A DNA stretch of 64,000 nt. Origin: Sphingobacterium detergens (lineage in GTDB: Bacteria > Bacteroidota > Bacteroidia > Sphingobacteriales > Sphingobacteriaceae). Location: the NCBI RefSeq assembly GCF_003610355.1, contig NZ_RAPY01000001.1:1736001-1800000 (forward strand), given 5' to 3'. A program made the translations under genes and the position numbers. Of the stretch, positions 36,097 through 44,795 are shown in pieces. Under the pieces are notes generated by a model. It was not told where the DNA came from. It saw only the letters and a list, made by a program, of their open reading frames with translations, and did no database searches. Each line of letters begins with the position of its first letter. Position 1 is the stretch's first letter.

Positions 36097-37167
36097 TTAC
36101 AATAATACCGTCTGTTTTGTTTTAACAGCTTCGTCACAAGCAAGCGCTATACGCAAACTATTGACCGCATCCTCCATGGAAGAAGACAGATCAATATCCT
36201 CAAGGATGGCCTGCTGAAAAAAGCATTGTTCCCTGTTACACAACTCCTGATGATCTGGTTCATCGGCCAAGTTCACCCACTCATCTTTTTTAACAAATTC
36301 ATTATTCGCATCTAAATCAGCATAGTGTACCCGCAGGCTTTCCGTTTGTGTATGCGCCGCCACCGAATCCGATTTACCCTCGTTGCTTGCTTTGTCAGCA
36401 ACAATGGATACCGAACCCTTGGGACCGAAAACATCTTTTACAAAAAAGGCATTTTGACTCACCATCGGTCCCCAGCCCGCTTCGTACCAACCTACAGAAC
36501 CGTCCTCAAAATGCAACTGAAGCTGACCATAATTATAGTTCCAATCTGGAATATCGTCTGTAAGCCGGGCGCCTATCGCCGAAACACGTACCGGCTTGAC
36601 ACCTACCATCTGGCACATAACATCGATATAATGTACACCACAATCAACTATTGGGCTTAAACTAGACATCAGATTGCGATGGACATTCCACATGTAACCG
36701 TGGCTTTGTTGATTAAGATTCATCCGCATAACCAAAGGCTTCCCCATAGTTTTCGAAAGCTCAATAAATTTCATCCATGAAGGATGATAACGAAGAATAT
36801 ATCCTACAACCAGTTTTTTATTATACTTTATGGCGGCGCTCACGACCTCCTCTGCTGATGTGACATCTTCAGCTAAAGGCTTCTCAATAAAAACATGAGC
36901 CCCCGATTCGAAAGCCTTAATAGCATAATCTTTATGTGTATCAGGATAGGTCGCAATACAGACAGCATCGGGTTTTGTTTGCAGCAATGCCTCTTCGTAA
37001 GATTCAAAAAGTGCATAATCAGCACCTAACTCCGTATTAAGTTTATGTTTACTATCCCCTCTAGCGACCAAACCAACGATCTCAAATCCATCCAAGTCAT
37101 GGTAAGCTTTCGCATGAGAAGCTCCCATATTACCACAACCTACAACCAATATTTTTATCACTTGCAT
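36097..37167 (-). CDS. Gfo/Idh/MocA-family oxidoreductase
   Basis: A 356-residue cytoplasmic NAD(P)-dependent oxidoreductase of sugars or cyclitols. The Rossmann motif is VVGCGNMGASHA near the N-terminus, the family motif is FIEKPLAED (EKP) and SSLSPIVDCGVHYIDVM carries the conserved DxGxHxxD-type active-site pattern. Substrate cannot be assigned. It lies 28 bases after the PAP2 gene and is probably in the same transcript, though the two have no evident common pathway. Confidence 0.88.
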   Translation of the reverse strand: MQVIKILVVGCGNMGASHAKAYHDLDGFEIVGLVARGDSKHKLNTELGADYALFESYEEALLQTKPDAVCIATYPDTHKDYAIKAFESGAHVFIEKPLAEDVTSAEEVVSAAIKYNKKLVVGYILRYHPSWMKFIELSKTMGKPLVMRMNLNQQSHGYMWNVHRNLMSSLSPIVDCGVHYIDVMCQMVGVKPVRVSAIGARLTDDIPDWNYNYGQLQLHFEDGSVGWYEAGWGPMVSQNAFFVKDVFGPKGSVSIVADKASNEGKSDSVAAHTQTESLRVHYADLDANNEFVKKDEWVNLADEPDHQELCNREQCFFQQAILEDIDLSSSMEDAVNSLRIALACDEAVKTKQTVLL

Positions 37168-37195
37168 CAATTATTCATTTAAACTTATTTCTATT

Positions 37196-37786
37196 TTATT
37201 TTCTTAATCCATCCAATGCAAAGGCCGACCCTGCCCCCAGTACCGCACCAGCGAGCACATCCGTTGGATAATGCACACCAAGATACATTCTGGAATAGCC
37301 AACACTACTCGCCCAAAGTAAAGACGGTGCTACAACATACCATTTTGAGTAGGCACGGGACAAGGCTGAAGCTGTTGCAAAAGCTGATGACGTATGGCCT
37401 GAAGGAAAAGAATAGCCGCCAGCCGTACGAACAGATATAAAGTTCGGATATTTTTTAAAGGGCCGGCTCCGCTTGATCAGATGTTTTATTCCGACATTTA
37501 CCAATGCCGTCACAGCGGTGCTACTCGCGACATAAAGTGCATTTTGACGCATTGCCTTATCATTATTGATAGCACCAGCAACTAGTAGACCAACAGGCAC
37601 GGCAACCTGCACACAGTTGTTGATATCGGAGAGTACTTTAAAAGTCTGTGTCTGGGGTTCAGTTCTCGTCTCAGCTATAGATTCCAAAATACGAATATCT
37701 AACGTGGAAGCCGGTTTTTCCTGGGCAAGTGCAGTACCAGTTATACATAGCATCCAACTCATTAAAATAAATACTATTCTTTTCAT
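37196..37786 (-). CDS. PAP2-family phosphatase, exported
   Basis: A 196-residue membrane phosphatase of the PAP2 superfamily. A signal peptide (to ALAQ, about residue 22) precedes the three motifs: KHLIKRSRP, FPSGHTSS and SRMYLGVHYPTD, with intact Arg, His and Asp catalytic residues. Such enzymes act on lipid phosphates such as undecaprenyl or phosphatidylglycerol phosphate. Specificity is open; uppP in the same window belongs to an unrelated family with overlapping activity. Confidence 0.9.
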   Translation of the reverse strand: MKRIVFILMSWMLCITGTALAQEKPASTLDIRILESIAETRTEPQTQTFKVLSDINNCVQVAVPVGLLVAGAINNDKAMRQNALYVASSTAVTALVNVGIKHLIKRSRPFKKYPNFISVRTAGGYSFPSGHTSSAFATASALSRAYSKWYVVAPSLLWASSVGYSRMYLGVHYPTDVLAGAVLGAGSAFALDGLRK

Positions 37787-38055
37787 CTACTATAGATTAT
37801 TTTTGACATGATATTTGCCTTTTTCAGCCACTTAATATTGTAATCAATAGAAGCAGTTACGAACAATGTATTTTCCGAAAGCTCCAACGGATGTAGTTTA
37901 TGAGCAACATAGAGCAAAAAAAGCTTCACTCCCTAAAAATAAGGAAATTTCCAGTAGTTGCCAGTCTATGTTTCAAACTTTATAGAAAATAATACGAAAT
38001 TTTAAAAATCTGAAGCCCTAACAGAACGAATCTTTTAACTTTTTAAAATGATAAT

Positions 38056-38087
38056 TTTGTATTTCCCATTAATTTACTATACATTTG
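38056..38087 (+). promoter_or_regulatory. Predicted hisGD promoter
   Basis: TTTG (38056-38059), exactly 20 bases, TACATTTG (38080-38087). This is one of the best matches in the window to the Bacteroidota -33/-7 consensus. Transcription would start near 38091, about 18 bases before the leader peptide ATG. Confidence 0.78.
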
Positions 38088-38108
38088 CTATCAGTTATTA
38101 ATACAAAC

Positions 38109-38168
38109 ATGATCTATACCTACGTACATCATTTTCATTTGCATCATCGCCATGTGGCGATATGTTAA
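38109..38168 (+). CDS. Histidine-rich leader peptide of the his operon, 19 residues
   Basis: The open frame from ATG 38109 to TAA encodes MIYTYVHHFHLHHRHVAIC. Six of residues 7-15 are histidine. This is the hallmark of a translation-sensing leader: ribosomes stall at the histidine codons when charged tRNA-His is scarce. It lies between a strong promoter and hisG, and its codons overlap RNA stems that can refold. It is far too short for ordinary gene finding but its composition and place make it convincing. The regulatory outcome is inferred. Confidence 0.85.
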   Translation: MIYTYVHHFHLHHRHVAIC

Positions 38169-38193
38169 TTTAATGTGTTCTTACGTAGAATAC
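38120..38193 (+). promoter_or_regulatory. Mutually exclusive RNA stems in the his leader
   Basis: Three pairings are visible. A hairpin ATCGCC-ATGT-GGCGAT (38146-38161, extendable to 38142-38164 with one bulge) covers the last His codons. CTACGTA (38120-38126) can pair with TACGTAG (38182-38188). Alternatively GTGTTCT (38175-38181) pairs with AGAATAC (38187-38193) around TACGT, which excludes the long-range pairing. A C/T-rich run CCCTCCCTCT follows rather than a T tract, so the switch may act otherwise than by simple intrinsic termination. Confidence 0.6.
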
Positions 38194-38250
38194 CCTCCCT
38201 CTAGTTTGATTTCTTATTATTAATAATTTACTGCTAACATTTATAAAGCG

Positions 38251-39102
38251 TTGAAAAATCTTAAAATTGCTATCCAAAAATCGGGTAGGTTAAACGAAAA
38301 GTCTGTTCAATTACTGAAAAACTGTGGTTTAGATTTCGAAAACTACAAAAGTTCCTTGATTACTACTGTAGGCAACTTCCCTTTAGAAATATTATTTCTT
38401 AGAGATGATGACATCCCAGGCTATGTCGAACAGGGAATAGCCGACCTTGGTATTGTTGGTGAAAATATCATCGACGAAACAGAATCAAAAGTGGAATATA
38501 TAAAACGACTTGGTTTTGGAAAATGTACCTTAAAACTAGCTATACCAAAAGATAGTTCTATTCAAGATATCAAAGACCTTAATGGCAAAGCGATCGCAAC
38601 CTCCTATCCCAATATCCTTAAAAATTTTCTTGACGATTACCAAATCAATGCGGATATACGATTGATATCTGGATCAGTGGAAATTTCACCTGGATTAGGA
38701 CTTAGTGATGCAATATGTGATATCGTTTCCACAGGTGGAACATTGAAAAGTAATGGTCTAAAACCCTTTGCTGATGTCAAAAATTCCGAAGCTATTTTAG
38801 TTGGTAGAAAAGGTCTCGAAGGAAATGAAATCCTTGCCGAATTGGTTCAACGTATAGAATCTGTTCTATTGGCTAAAGAAACCAAATATGTGGTATTGAA
38901 TGTGGAGAAAAAGAACCTTCCCGCCATCACTTCTTTATTACATGGTGTAAAGAGTCCAACTGTAGTTCCATTGGCCGAAGAAGGCTGGGTAGCAGTACAC
39001 ACCGTAATTACAGAAGACGATTTTTGGGATAAAATCAATAAACTAAAAGCAGAGGGTGCCCAAGGTATCGTTGTGATGCCGATTGAAAAAATCATTCTCT
39101 AA
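38251..39102 (+). CDS. hisG: ATP phosphoribosyltransferase, long form
   Basis: First, committed step of histidine synthesis: joins ATP and PRPP. At 283 residues it is the long HisG with a C-terminal regulatory domain (about 210-283), the form that forms hexamers and is inhibited by histidine. Seen: MKNLKIAIQKSGRL, DLGIVGENII, GLSDAICDIVSTGGTLK (PRPP loop). The start codon is TTG 38251; the only other in-frame candidate before a stop is ATT 38239. It follows the leader peptide and is followed after 21 bases by hisD. Confidence 0.96.
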   Translation: MKNLKIAIQKSGRLNEKSVQLLKNCGLDFENYKSSLITTVGNFPLEILFLRDDDIPGYVEQGIADLGIVGENIIDETESKVEYIKRLGFGKCTLKLAIPKDSSIQDIKDLNGKAIATSYPNILKNFLDDYQINADIRLISGSVEISPGLGLSDAICDIVSTGGTLKSNGLKPFADVKNSEAILVGRKGLEGNEILAELVQRIESVLLAKETKYVVLNVEKKNLPAITSLLHGVKSPTVVPLAEEGWVAVHTVITEDDFWDKINKLKAEGAQGIVVMPIEKIIL

Positions 39103-39123
39103 ACTTGACCGATTCTTACGATC

Positions 39124-40410
39124 ATGCTAAAAAAATACGAATACCAATCTTTAGGAAAAGCGGAACTGCAACAATTGGTTGCTCGGAATACAGATCCGAA
39201 CAATTCAATTCAGGAAGTCGTCCAAGATATTATTCAGCAGGTACGGGTGCAGGGCGATACTGTCTTGCGTGAATATGCTGCAAAATTTGACAAAGTACAA
39301 CTTGACAAGCTCTTTTTGGACGAAGAAGATATTGATGAATTAGCGACTACCATACACCGTGACCAACAGCGTGCTTTGGAAATAGCATTCCAAAACATAC
39401 ACAGGTTCCACAGTACACAGCTTAAAAGAGAACGTACAGTAGAGACTATGCCTGGTGTAAAGTGCTGGCGGGAAATCCGTCCGATTGAAAAAGTAGGACT
39501 TTATATTCCCGGGGGTTCTGCTGTTTTACCTAGCACGCTATTGATGTTAGGTATACCTGCTCGAATTGCCGGATGTAAAGAGATCGTCGTTTGCTCTCCC
39601 CCGCAATCCAATGGAAAGATTAATGGCTTTGTTGCGTATTGTTTAAAATTACTCAACATTAAACGTATCTATCTTGTTGGAGGCGCACAAGCGGTTGCTG
39701 CTATGGCCTTCGGTACCCAATCTATCCCTAAAGTTGACAAAATATTTGGTCCTGGCAACCAGTTTGTCACGAAGGCCAAATCAATCATACAGGGACTAAC
39801 GAATGTTAGTATAGACATGCCTGCGGGACCATCTGAAGTACTTGTGATTGCTGACGAAACAGCCAACCCGGCATTTGTTGCAGCCGACCTTCTGGCGCAA
39901 GCAGAGCACGGCATAGACAGTCAAGCCGTATTAGTAGCAACTTCTCCTGCTTTAGTAGATGCCGTTAATATAGAACTTGAAACACAATTAATGGTGTTGC
40001 CGCGGAAAGAACTTGCTTCTAAAGCAATAGAAAACTCATATGCAGTAATCGTTAGCAACCTCCAAGAGGCGATCCAATTTTCAAATGAATATGCTCCAGA
40101 ACACCTTATTCTAGAAACAGATCAGTGGGAATCCTTGACACGCCATATCAACAACGCAGGTTCGGTTTTCTTGGGACACCTTACACCAGAGAGTGCAGGC
40201 GACTATGCATCAGGAACAAACCACACTTTACCGACATCCGGATATGCTCGCTCCTATTCTGGTGTTTCAGTCGATTCTTTTGTAAAGAAAATAACATTTC
40301 AGCATATCAACGAAACCGGACTCCAACAGATTGGATCCACAGTTGAAATACTCGCTGAACTTGAGGGCCTACATGCACATAAAAATGCTATATCCATCCG
40401 AAATAAATAA
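39124..40410 (+). CDS. hisD: Histidinol dehydrogenase
   Basis: Last two oxidations of histidine synthesis, a Zn2+ enzyme using NAD+. The 428-residue protein has IPGGSAVLPSTLLMLG, GAQAVAAMAFGT, DMPAGPSEVLVIAD, the catalytic EYAPEHL and the Zn-binding GTNHTLPTSGYAR. Length is normal. It ends the operon: a strong terminator follows and the other his genes are not in the window, although in most bacteria they would continue here. Confidence 0.97.
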   Translation: MLKKYEYQSLGKAELQQLVARNTDPNNSIQEVVQDIIQQVRVQGDTVLREYAAKFDKVQLDKLFLDEEDIDELATTIHRDQQRALEIAFQNIHRFHSTQLKRERTVETMPGVKCWREIRPIEKVGLYIPGGSAVLPSTLLMLGIPARIAGCKEIVVCSPPQSNGKINGFVAYCLKLLNIKRIYLVGGAQAVAAMAFGTQSIPKVDKIFGPGNQFVTKAKSIIQGLTNVSIDMPAGPSEVLVIADETANPAFVAADLLAQAEHGIDSQAVLVATSPALVDAVNIELETQLMVLPRKELASKAIENSYAVIVSNLQEAIQFSNEYAPEHLILETDQWESLTRHINNAGSVFLGHLTPESAGDYASGTNHTLPTSGYARSYSGVSVDSFVKKITFQHINETGLQQIGSTVEILAELEGLHAHKNAISIRNK

Positions 40411-40446
40411 GTTTAGTTCTGTCGAACCAAATAAGACATAAAATCA

Positions 40447-40476
40447 ACGGGGTCTCCAAAAAATTGGACACCCCGT
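40447..40476 (+). terminator. Terminator after hisD
   Basis: ACGGGGTCTCCAA (40447-40459) and TTGGACACCCCGT (40464-40476) pair with one mismatch around a 4-base loop, followed by TTTTCTTT. Confidence 0.88.
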
Positions 40477-40597
40477 TTTTCTTTAATTCTATTCGTACCC
40501 CTATTACCTTTTTTAATATTCGATCTTCAGGGTCCGTTTTTTCTTTTCCGTTTCTTTTTTTATCAGTTGTAACGCAATACAAAAAAACAAATGCAGA

Positions 40598-41521
40598 TTA
40601 CCTTCCAAAGGTATCGTAATTGTCTGTCGCGTACTTCTCAAATCTTGTAAGAAGCGCAATATTATCTTTCTCCAACGGGCTCAGATCCGAACTTACATCT
40701 TTCGAAACCGGCACATACCAATCTACTGGATCGAAAAACTGACGAATGGAGGGTTTCGTAAAAGCATAACCATGCCGTGCAAAAATTGTATTCCGAATAA
40801 TCTCTAGATCTAATTTTTTCAGGTTTTTCAAGTCTTTCTCCGCCAATTTCTGCTTAGAAGCATTTATACTGAACACAGCCGGCGATGCAGACCGATAATA
40901 TTCCATCACATAAGTATAAGTAGAATCACCATCTTGATCTATCGCTTCTTTCTTTTTTGCGTTGATCCAATCGACCAAAGTTCCATATTCTTCATCTTGA
41001 TTATTTAACATCAGATTTGGATTATAGGCAAATTGCTTTTTCAATAATTTGAAATTTCTTTTCTTAATCTTCACCCCTTGGTCGTAAGCGACCCAACTCC
41101 CAATTAATGTATCATTCTTCAATTTTATCTCAAAACGACCATCTGATTTCTTATCACCTGGCTCATCTAGCAATAGCTGCACCGCATTCCCGTCACCCTC
41201 AAGTTTCCCTGTCAACGAACGTAGATTTCCTTTGACCACATTTTGCCCAAAAACTTTCCCTTTATCTGTTATTTTTTTGATGGTCAGGTTTATCTTTGGA
41301 CTATAATCCGTATTTGGTAGCCCCTCCCCATCTTCAAGAGAATTTTCATCAATCACAAAATTCCCTACCCAATTACCATAAAGCTCCTGATGGGCCTCCT
41401 GTTCAAGCAAAACGGAATCTTGTGCTTTGGGCTCAACAGCCCTCTTATTTGTTCTATCTTTACAGCCGATCATGGCGGAAAGCACTAATAATAAATAGAT
41501 ATTCCTTTTCATAGCTTTCAT
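40598..41521 (-). CDS. YARHG-domain lipoprotein
   Basis: A 307-residue lipoprotein: lipobox LSAMIGC within the first 23 residues. The middle has a beta-rich region with GNWVGNFVID and LIGSWVAYDQG. The C-terminal 75 residues are a YARHG domain: IRNTIFARHGYAF then FFDPVDWYVP and LSPLEKDNI. YARHG domains are extracytoplasmic and of unknown role, thought to bind peptidoglycan or proteins. Start ATG 41521 (MKAMKRN) or 41512 (MKRN) are equally possible. Third in a minus-strand set after the permease and DUF2306 genes. Confidence 0.82.
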   Translation of the reverse strand: MKAMKRNIYLLLVLSAMIGCKDRTNKRAVEPKAQDSVLLEQEAHQELYGNWVGNFVIDENSLEDGEGLPNTDYSPKINLTIKKITDKGKVFGQNVVKGNLRSLTGKLEGDGNAVQLLLDEPGDKKSDGRFEIKLKNDTLIGSWVAYDQGVKIKKRNFKLLKKQFAYNPNLMLNNQDEEYGTLVDWINAKKKEAIDQDGDSTYTYVMEYYRSASPAVFSINASKQKLAEKDLKNLKKLDLEIIRNTIFARHGYAFTKPSIRQFFDPVDWYVPVSKDVSSDLSPLEKDNIALLTRFEKYATDNYDTFGR

Positions 41522-41555
41522 AATTTGTCTTTTTAAACGAATGAATTTACTCCAT

Positions 41556-42224
41556 TTATGATCTGGATAGATCATAATCGTTGCTTAATTTATGATTTTT
41601 TCGATAAATAATAAACTCAATAAGTAATAAATTAGGCACCCAGCCCAGCCAGGCAATAATCTGATACAGATCCATCGGATTCGGTTGAAATAGATAAACC
41701 AAAATCACTTTCCAGAAACGCAATGTAAGGGCCGAACAAGTTAGTGCAAAACTACGCAGCATAAAATCTTCGTGTGCATTAAATTTCTTCTGAACGGCCA
41801 AACGAACGGCCTGAAACGTAAAATAGAACCATCCCAGAGCAAGCATTTCAAAGGAAATAATCGCCAATAAGCCTCCATTAGCGACAGATCCGATCAATAG
41901 TCCTGAAGGTGCGGCGAAGCCCAAAATACTAAATACATAAACGTAACCAATCCTCCGATGCAATTGCGTATATTTCTTCAGTAGCCCCGAATTAAATTGT
42001 GTAAAACCAGCAGGTAAGGCGAGTATTGCTGTACAGACATGTAAATAGAAAGCATATTTATACCACCAAAGCGACTCAATTTCCGTTTGCTTTATCATCA
42101 GAAAATTAGCATCCAACGAAAAACTATGGTATCGCCATGTAATCTCAGCCATCAATACACAACTGTAAGCAAAAAGCAAAAGCCAAAATCCTTTCAATAT
42201 CGAAAATTGAGCTTTTTTAACCAT
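41556..42224 (-). CDS. DUF2306 membrane protein
   Basis: A 222-residue protein with about six hydrophobic segments. HVCTAILALPAGFTQF, LHRRIGYVYVF and HEDFMLRSFALTCSAL, with conserved histidines, match DUF2306, a family of unknown function found in many bacteria. It starts 7 bases after the MacB-type permease stop, so co-transcription is likely. Confidence 0.85.
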   Translation of the reverse strand: MVKKAQFSILKGFWLLLFAYSCVLMAEITWRYHSFSLDANFLMIKQTEIESLWWYKYAFYLHVCTAILALPAGFTQFNSGLLKKYTQLHRRIGYVYVFSILGFAAPSGLLIGSVANGGLLAIISFEMLALGWFYFTFQAVRLAVQKKFNAHEDFMLRSFALTCSALTLRFWKVILVYLFQPNPMDLYQIIAWLGWVPNLLLIEFIIYRKNHKLSNDYDLSRS

Positions 42225-42231
42225 AGTCAGT

Positions 42232-43476
42232 TTATTTACTTCGAATAGCTTCGACTGGATCTAACCGAGAGGCCATCAAAGCAGGTACGATACCTGATAT
42301 CAGGCCAATGAACGTAGAAAGTGATACCGTAAGAATAACCATTTTTACGCTGACAACAATTGCTACCCCCGTTGCAAGTTGAACAATAAAAGCAAGAAAA
42401 TAGACAACCGCAAGGCCAATCCCACCCCCCAGTAAACACAGTACAATGGATTCAATAAGGAATTGCGATAAAATAAAGAAATTTTTAGCACCCAGTGCTT
42501 TTTGGATACCGATAATGTGTGTACGTTCCTTGACACTTACAAACATAATATTGGCGATGCCGAAACCGCCAACTAAAATTGAGAAAATACCAATAGAAAA
42601 TCCAGCAAGATTAATGATACCAAAAAGCTGATCTAATGCACCTGTAATCATTGTCGTCTGGTTAATAGAGAAATTTTCCTCGCGTTGCGGAGAAATACGC
42701 CGGATCGACCGCATCAATGTTTTTGCTTCACTTTCAGCTTCACCCAATGTATAACTCGATTTGATGACCATCGCTATACTCGGAGAAAAATTATCATAAT
42801 TGACAAGATTTCTAGCCAATTCAAATGGAATAAAAGCAGTATCATCGGGCGAAGTATTAATTAATACACCATTCCCCTCTTTTTTTAAGACACCGATAAC
42901 CTGAATTTTTCTCCCCAACATACTAATATACTTGCCCACGGGTTCCTCATTTGGAAAAAGCCCATCCGCGATATTGGCTCCTAATACTGTCACCAGCGCA
43001 CCACCTCTTGATTCACTTTCCGCAAAATATCGCCCATCCACAATATTCAAATTTTGAATATATAGGTTTTCATACGTCGCGGCATTTACCGATGAACCTT
43101 GAGCAGAATTATTTTTATACTTAATCGTTGTGTTACCGATATTGATCATATAAGCCATATACTCCGCTGTTGTCATACGGCTTCTTAAGTCCTGATAATT
43201 ATTGTACGTAGGTTCAGGTCTGTTCAAATACTTCCACCAAGGATAATTCGGGCCACCATCCCAAGGCCATTTCTCTATGTAAAGTGTCTTACTTCCTATC
43301 TTTTTTACAGATTCCTCAATGTTATTTCGTAAGGTATCCACCGCCGAAAACACACCTATAATGGTAAAAATACCAATAGTCACGCCCAGCAAGGAAAGCA
43401 TGGTACGTGTACGATTGTCCTTTAACGCAGAAAACGCAAACTGACAACTTTCCAATATCAATCTAAGGAATAACAT
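42232..43476 (-). CDS. MacB-type ABC transporter permease
   Basis: A 414-residue membrane protein with one N-terminal helix (about 20-43), a periplasmic MacB_PCD domain (about 45-245) and three C-terminal helices of the FtsX type (GGFGIANIMFVSVKERTHIIG is the conserved loop, shown in part as IMFVSVKERTHIIGIQKALG). The family couples to an ATPase and usually a membrane-fusion protein to export peptides, lipids or drugs. Neither partner is adjacent, so the ATPase must be elsewhere. The ABC gene at 62.9-63.8 kb has its own permease. Confidence 0.9.
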   Translation of the reverse strand: MLFLRLILESCQFAFSALKDNRTRTMLSLLGVTIGIFTIIGVFSAVDTLRNNIEESVKKIGSKTLYIEKWPWDGGPNYPWWKYLNRPEPTYNNYQDLRSRMTTAEYMAYMINIGNTTIKYKNNSAQGSSVNAATYENLYIQNLNIVDGRYFAESESRGGALVTVLGANIADGLFPNEEPVGKYISMLGRKIQVIGVLKKEGNGVLINTSPDDTAFIPFELARNLVNYDNFSPSIAMVIKSSYTLGEAESEAKTLMRSIRRISPQREENFSINQTTMITGALDQLFGIINLAGFSIGIFSILVGGFGIANIMFVSVKERTHIIGIQKALGAKNFFILSQFLIESIVLCLLGGGIGLAVVYFLAFIVQLATGVAIVVSVKMVILTVSLSTFIGLISGIVPALMASRLDPVEAIRSK

Positions 43477-43577
43477 AATTGCATTCTAAAATACAATATA
43501 GTTTTGATTTAATGTCAAAATCAATAAAAATATATCTATAAATTAGAAATAAGACCTTTTGATACCCAAAAAAGTTA

Positions 43578-43585
43578 TAACTTTG
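43578..43585 (+). promoter_or_regulatory. -7 box of queA
   Basis: TAACTTTG is a TAnnTTTG match, with TTTG at 43558-43561 (spacing 16, shorter than usual). The predicted leader is about 70 bases and contains a short hairpin GTGCA-CTGTAA-TGCAC. Confidence 0.5.
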
Positions 43586-43660
43586 TATGCTTTTTGCAAC
43601 CTAGTATTTGGTGCACTGTAATGCACTGAAAGGCAGACATTAAAATATATATCATTAAAG

Positions 43661-44710
43661 ATGAAGTTATCTCAATTTAAATTCAACTTACCAGAATCAT
43701 TGCTTGCTTCTGAACCTTCTGAAAATCGTGACGAATCGCGTTTGATGGTCCTACATAAGGATACTGGTAAAATTGAACACAAAATTTTCAAAGATGTATT
43801 GGACTATTTTGACGACAAAGACGTCATGATCTTAAACAATACAAAAGTTTTTCCAGCACGCCTATACGGTAATAAAGAAAAAACTGGAGCTACGATTGAA
43901 GTTTTCTTGTTACGCGAATTGAACAATGAACTTCGTCTTTGGGATGTATTGGTTGATCCAGCACGTAAAATCCGTGTCGGTAACAAATTGTATTTCGGTG
44001 ACGATGACTTGCTAGTGGCTGAGGTTGTCGACAATACGACTTCACGTGGACGTACTATCAGATTCCTATTCGATGGTACTGATGAAGAATTCCGTCGCAA
44101 TATCGAGATATTAGGTGAAACACCACTTCCTAAATACATCAAACGTAAAGCGACTCCAGAAGATAAATTCCGTTACCAAACTATATATGCCAAAAATGAA
44201 GGTGCTGTAGCAGCTCCGACTGCTGGTCTTCACTTCTCTCGTGAATTAATGAAACGTTTGGAGCTTAAAGGTGTTGATTTCGCTGAAGTAACATTACACG
44301 TTGGCCTTGGTACTTTCCGTACAGTGGAAGTTGAAGATCTAACGAAACATAAAATGGATTCTGAGCAATTTATTATCACGGATGAAGCTGCAAAAGTAGT
44401 AAACAGGGCAATTGATAATAAACGCCGCGTTTGTGCTGTCGGAACGACGTCTATGCGTGCGATCGAATCCTCTGTCTCTGCAGATCATCATTTGAAGGCT
44501 GCCTCAGATTGGACAAGTAAATTTATCTATCCTCCTTACGATTTCAGCATTGCAAATTCAATGGTTACCAATTTCCATACGCCGGAATCAACTTTATTGG
44601 TAATGATTGCTGCGTTTGCAGGCTATGAAAATGTGATGAATGCTTATGAGGTTGCTGTAAAAGAAAAATATAGATTCTACAGTTATGGCGATGCGATGTT
44701 GATCATCTAA
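43661..44710 (+). CDS. queA: S-adenosylmethionine:tRNA ribosyltransferase-isomerase
   Basis: Transfers and rearranges ribose from S-adenosylmethionine to preQ1 in tRNA, giving epoxyqueuosine. The 349-residue protein has the N-terminal YDLP-like region [12 protein letters not shown], the central [16 protein letters not shown], and [15 protein letters not shown]. Length is normal. It is transcribed alone, with its own terminator, and precedes ispD, which has no pathway link. Confidence 0.97.
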   Translation: MKLSQFKFNLPESLLASEPSENRDESRLMVLHKDTGKIEHKIFKDVLDYFDDKDVMILNNTKVFPARLYGNKEKTGATIEVFLLRELNNELRLWDVLVDPARKIRVGNKLYFGDDDLLVAEVVDNTTSRGRTIRFLFDGTDEEFRRNIEILGETPLPKYIKRKATPEDKFRYQTIYAKNEGAVAAPTAGLHFSRELMKRLELKGVDFAEVTLHVGLGTFRTVEVEDLTKHKMDSEQFIITDEAAKVVNRAIDNKRRVCAVGTTSMRAIESSVSADHHLKAASDWTSKFIYPPYDFSIANSMVTNFHTPESTLLVMIAAFAGYENVMNAYEVAVKEKYRFYSYGDAMLII

Positions 44711-44735
44711 TCAGCTTTAGATAAAAAAAATCTCT

Positions 44736-44766
44736 AAACGTGGGTAGCAACAAACTATCCACGTTT
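44736..44766 (+). terminator. Terminator after queA
   Basis: AAACGTGGGTAG (44736-44747) pairs with CTATCCACGTTT (44755-44766) with one G-T wobble, followed by a T run. Only 30 bases before ispD. Confidence 0.85.
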
Positions 44767-44795
44767 TTTTAAATAATAACTTTCAACCACTGTCC

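Larger units (their letters stand above)
37787..38250 (+). other. his operon upstream region and leader
   Basis: About 460 bases between the PAP2 start and hisG. The first 250 bases show nothing I can name. From 38056 on it holds a promoter, a histidine-rich leader peptide and alternative RNA stems, described separately. Confidence 0.6.

Noticed and set aside
40388..40582. Minus-strand frame over the hisD terminator
   Set aside because: It spans the terminator hairpin and has no protein features.
43586..43660. preQ1 riboswitch upstream of queA
   Set aside because: The 70-base leader has only a 5-bp hairpin and lacks the preQ1-I core pattern; the pairing is not persuasive.
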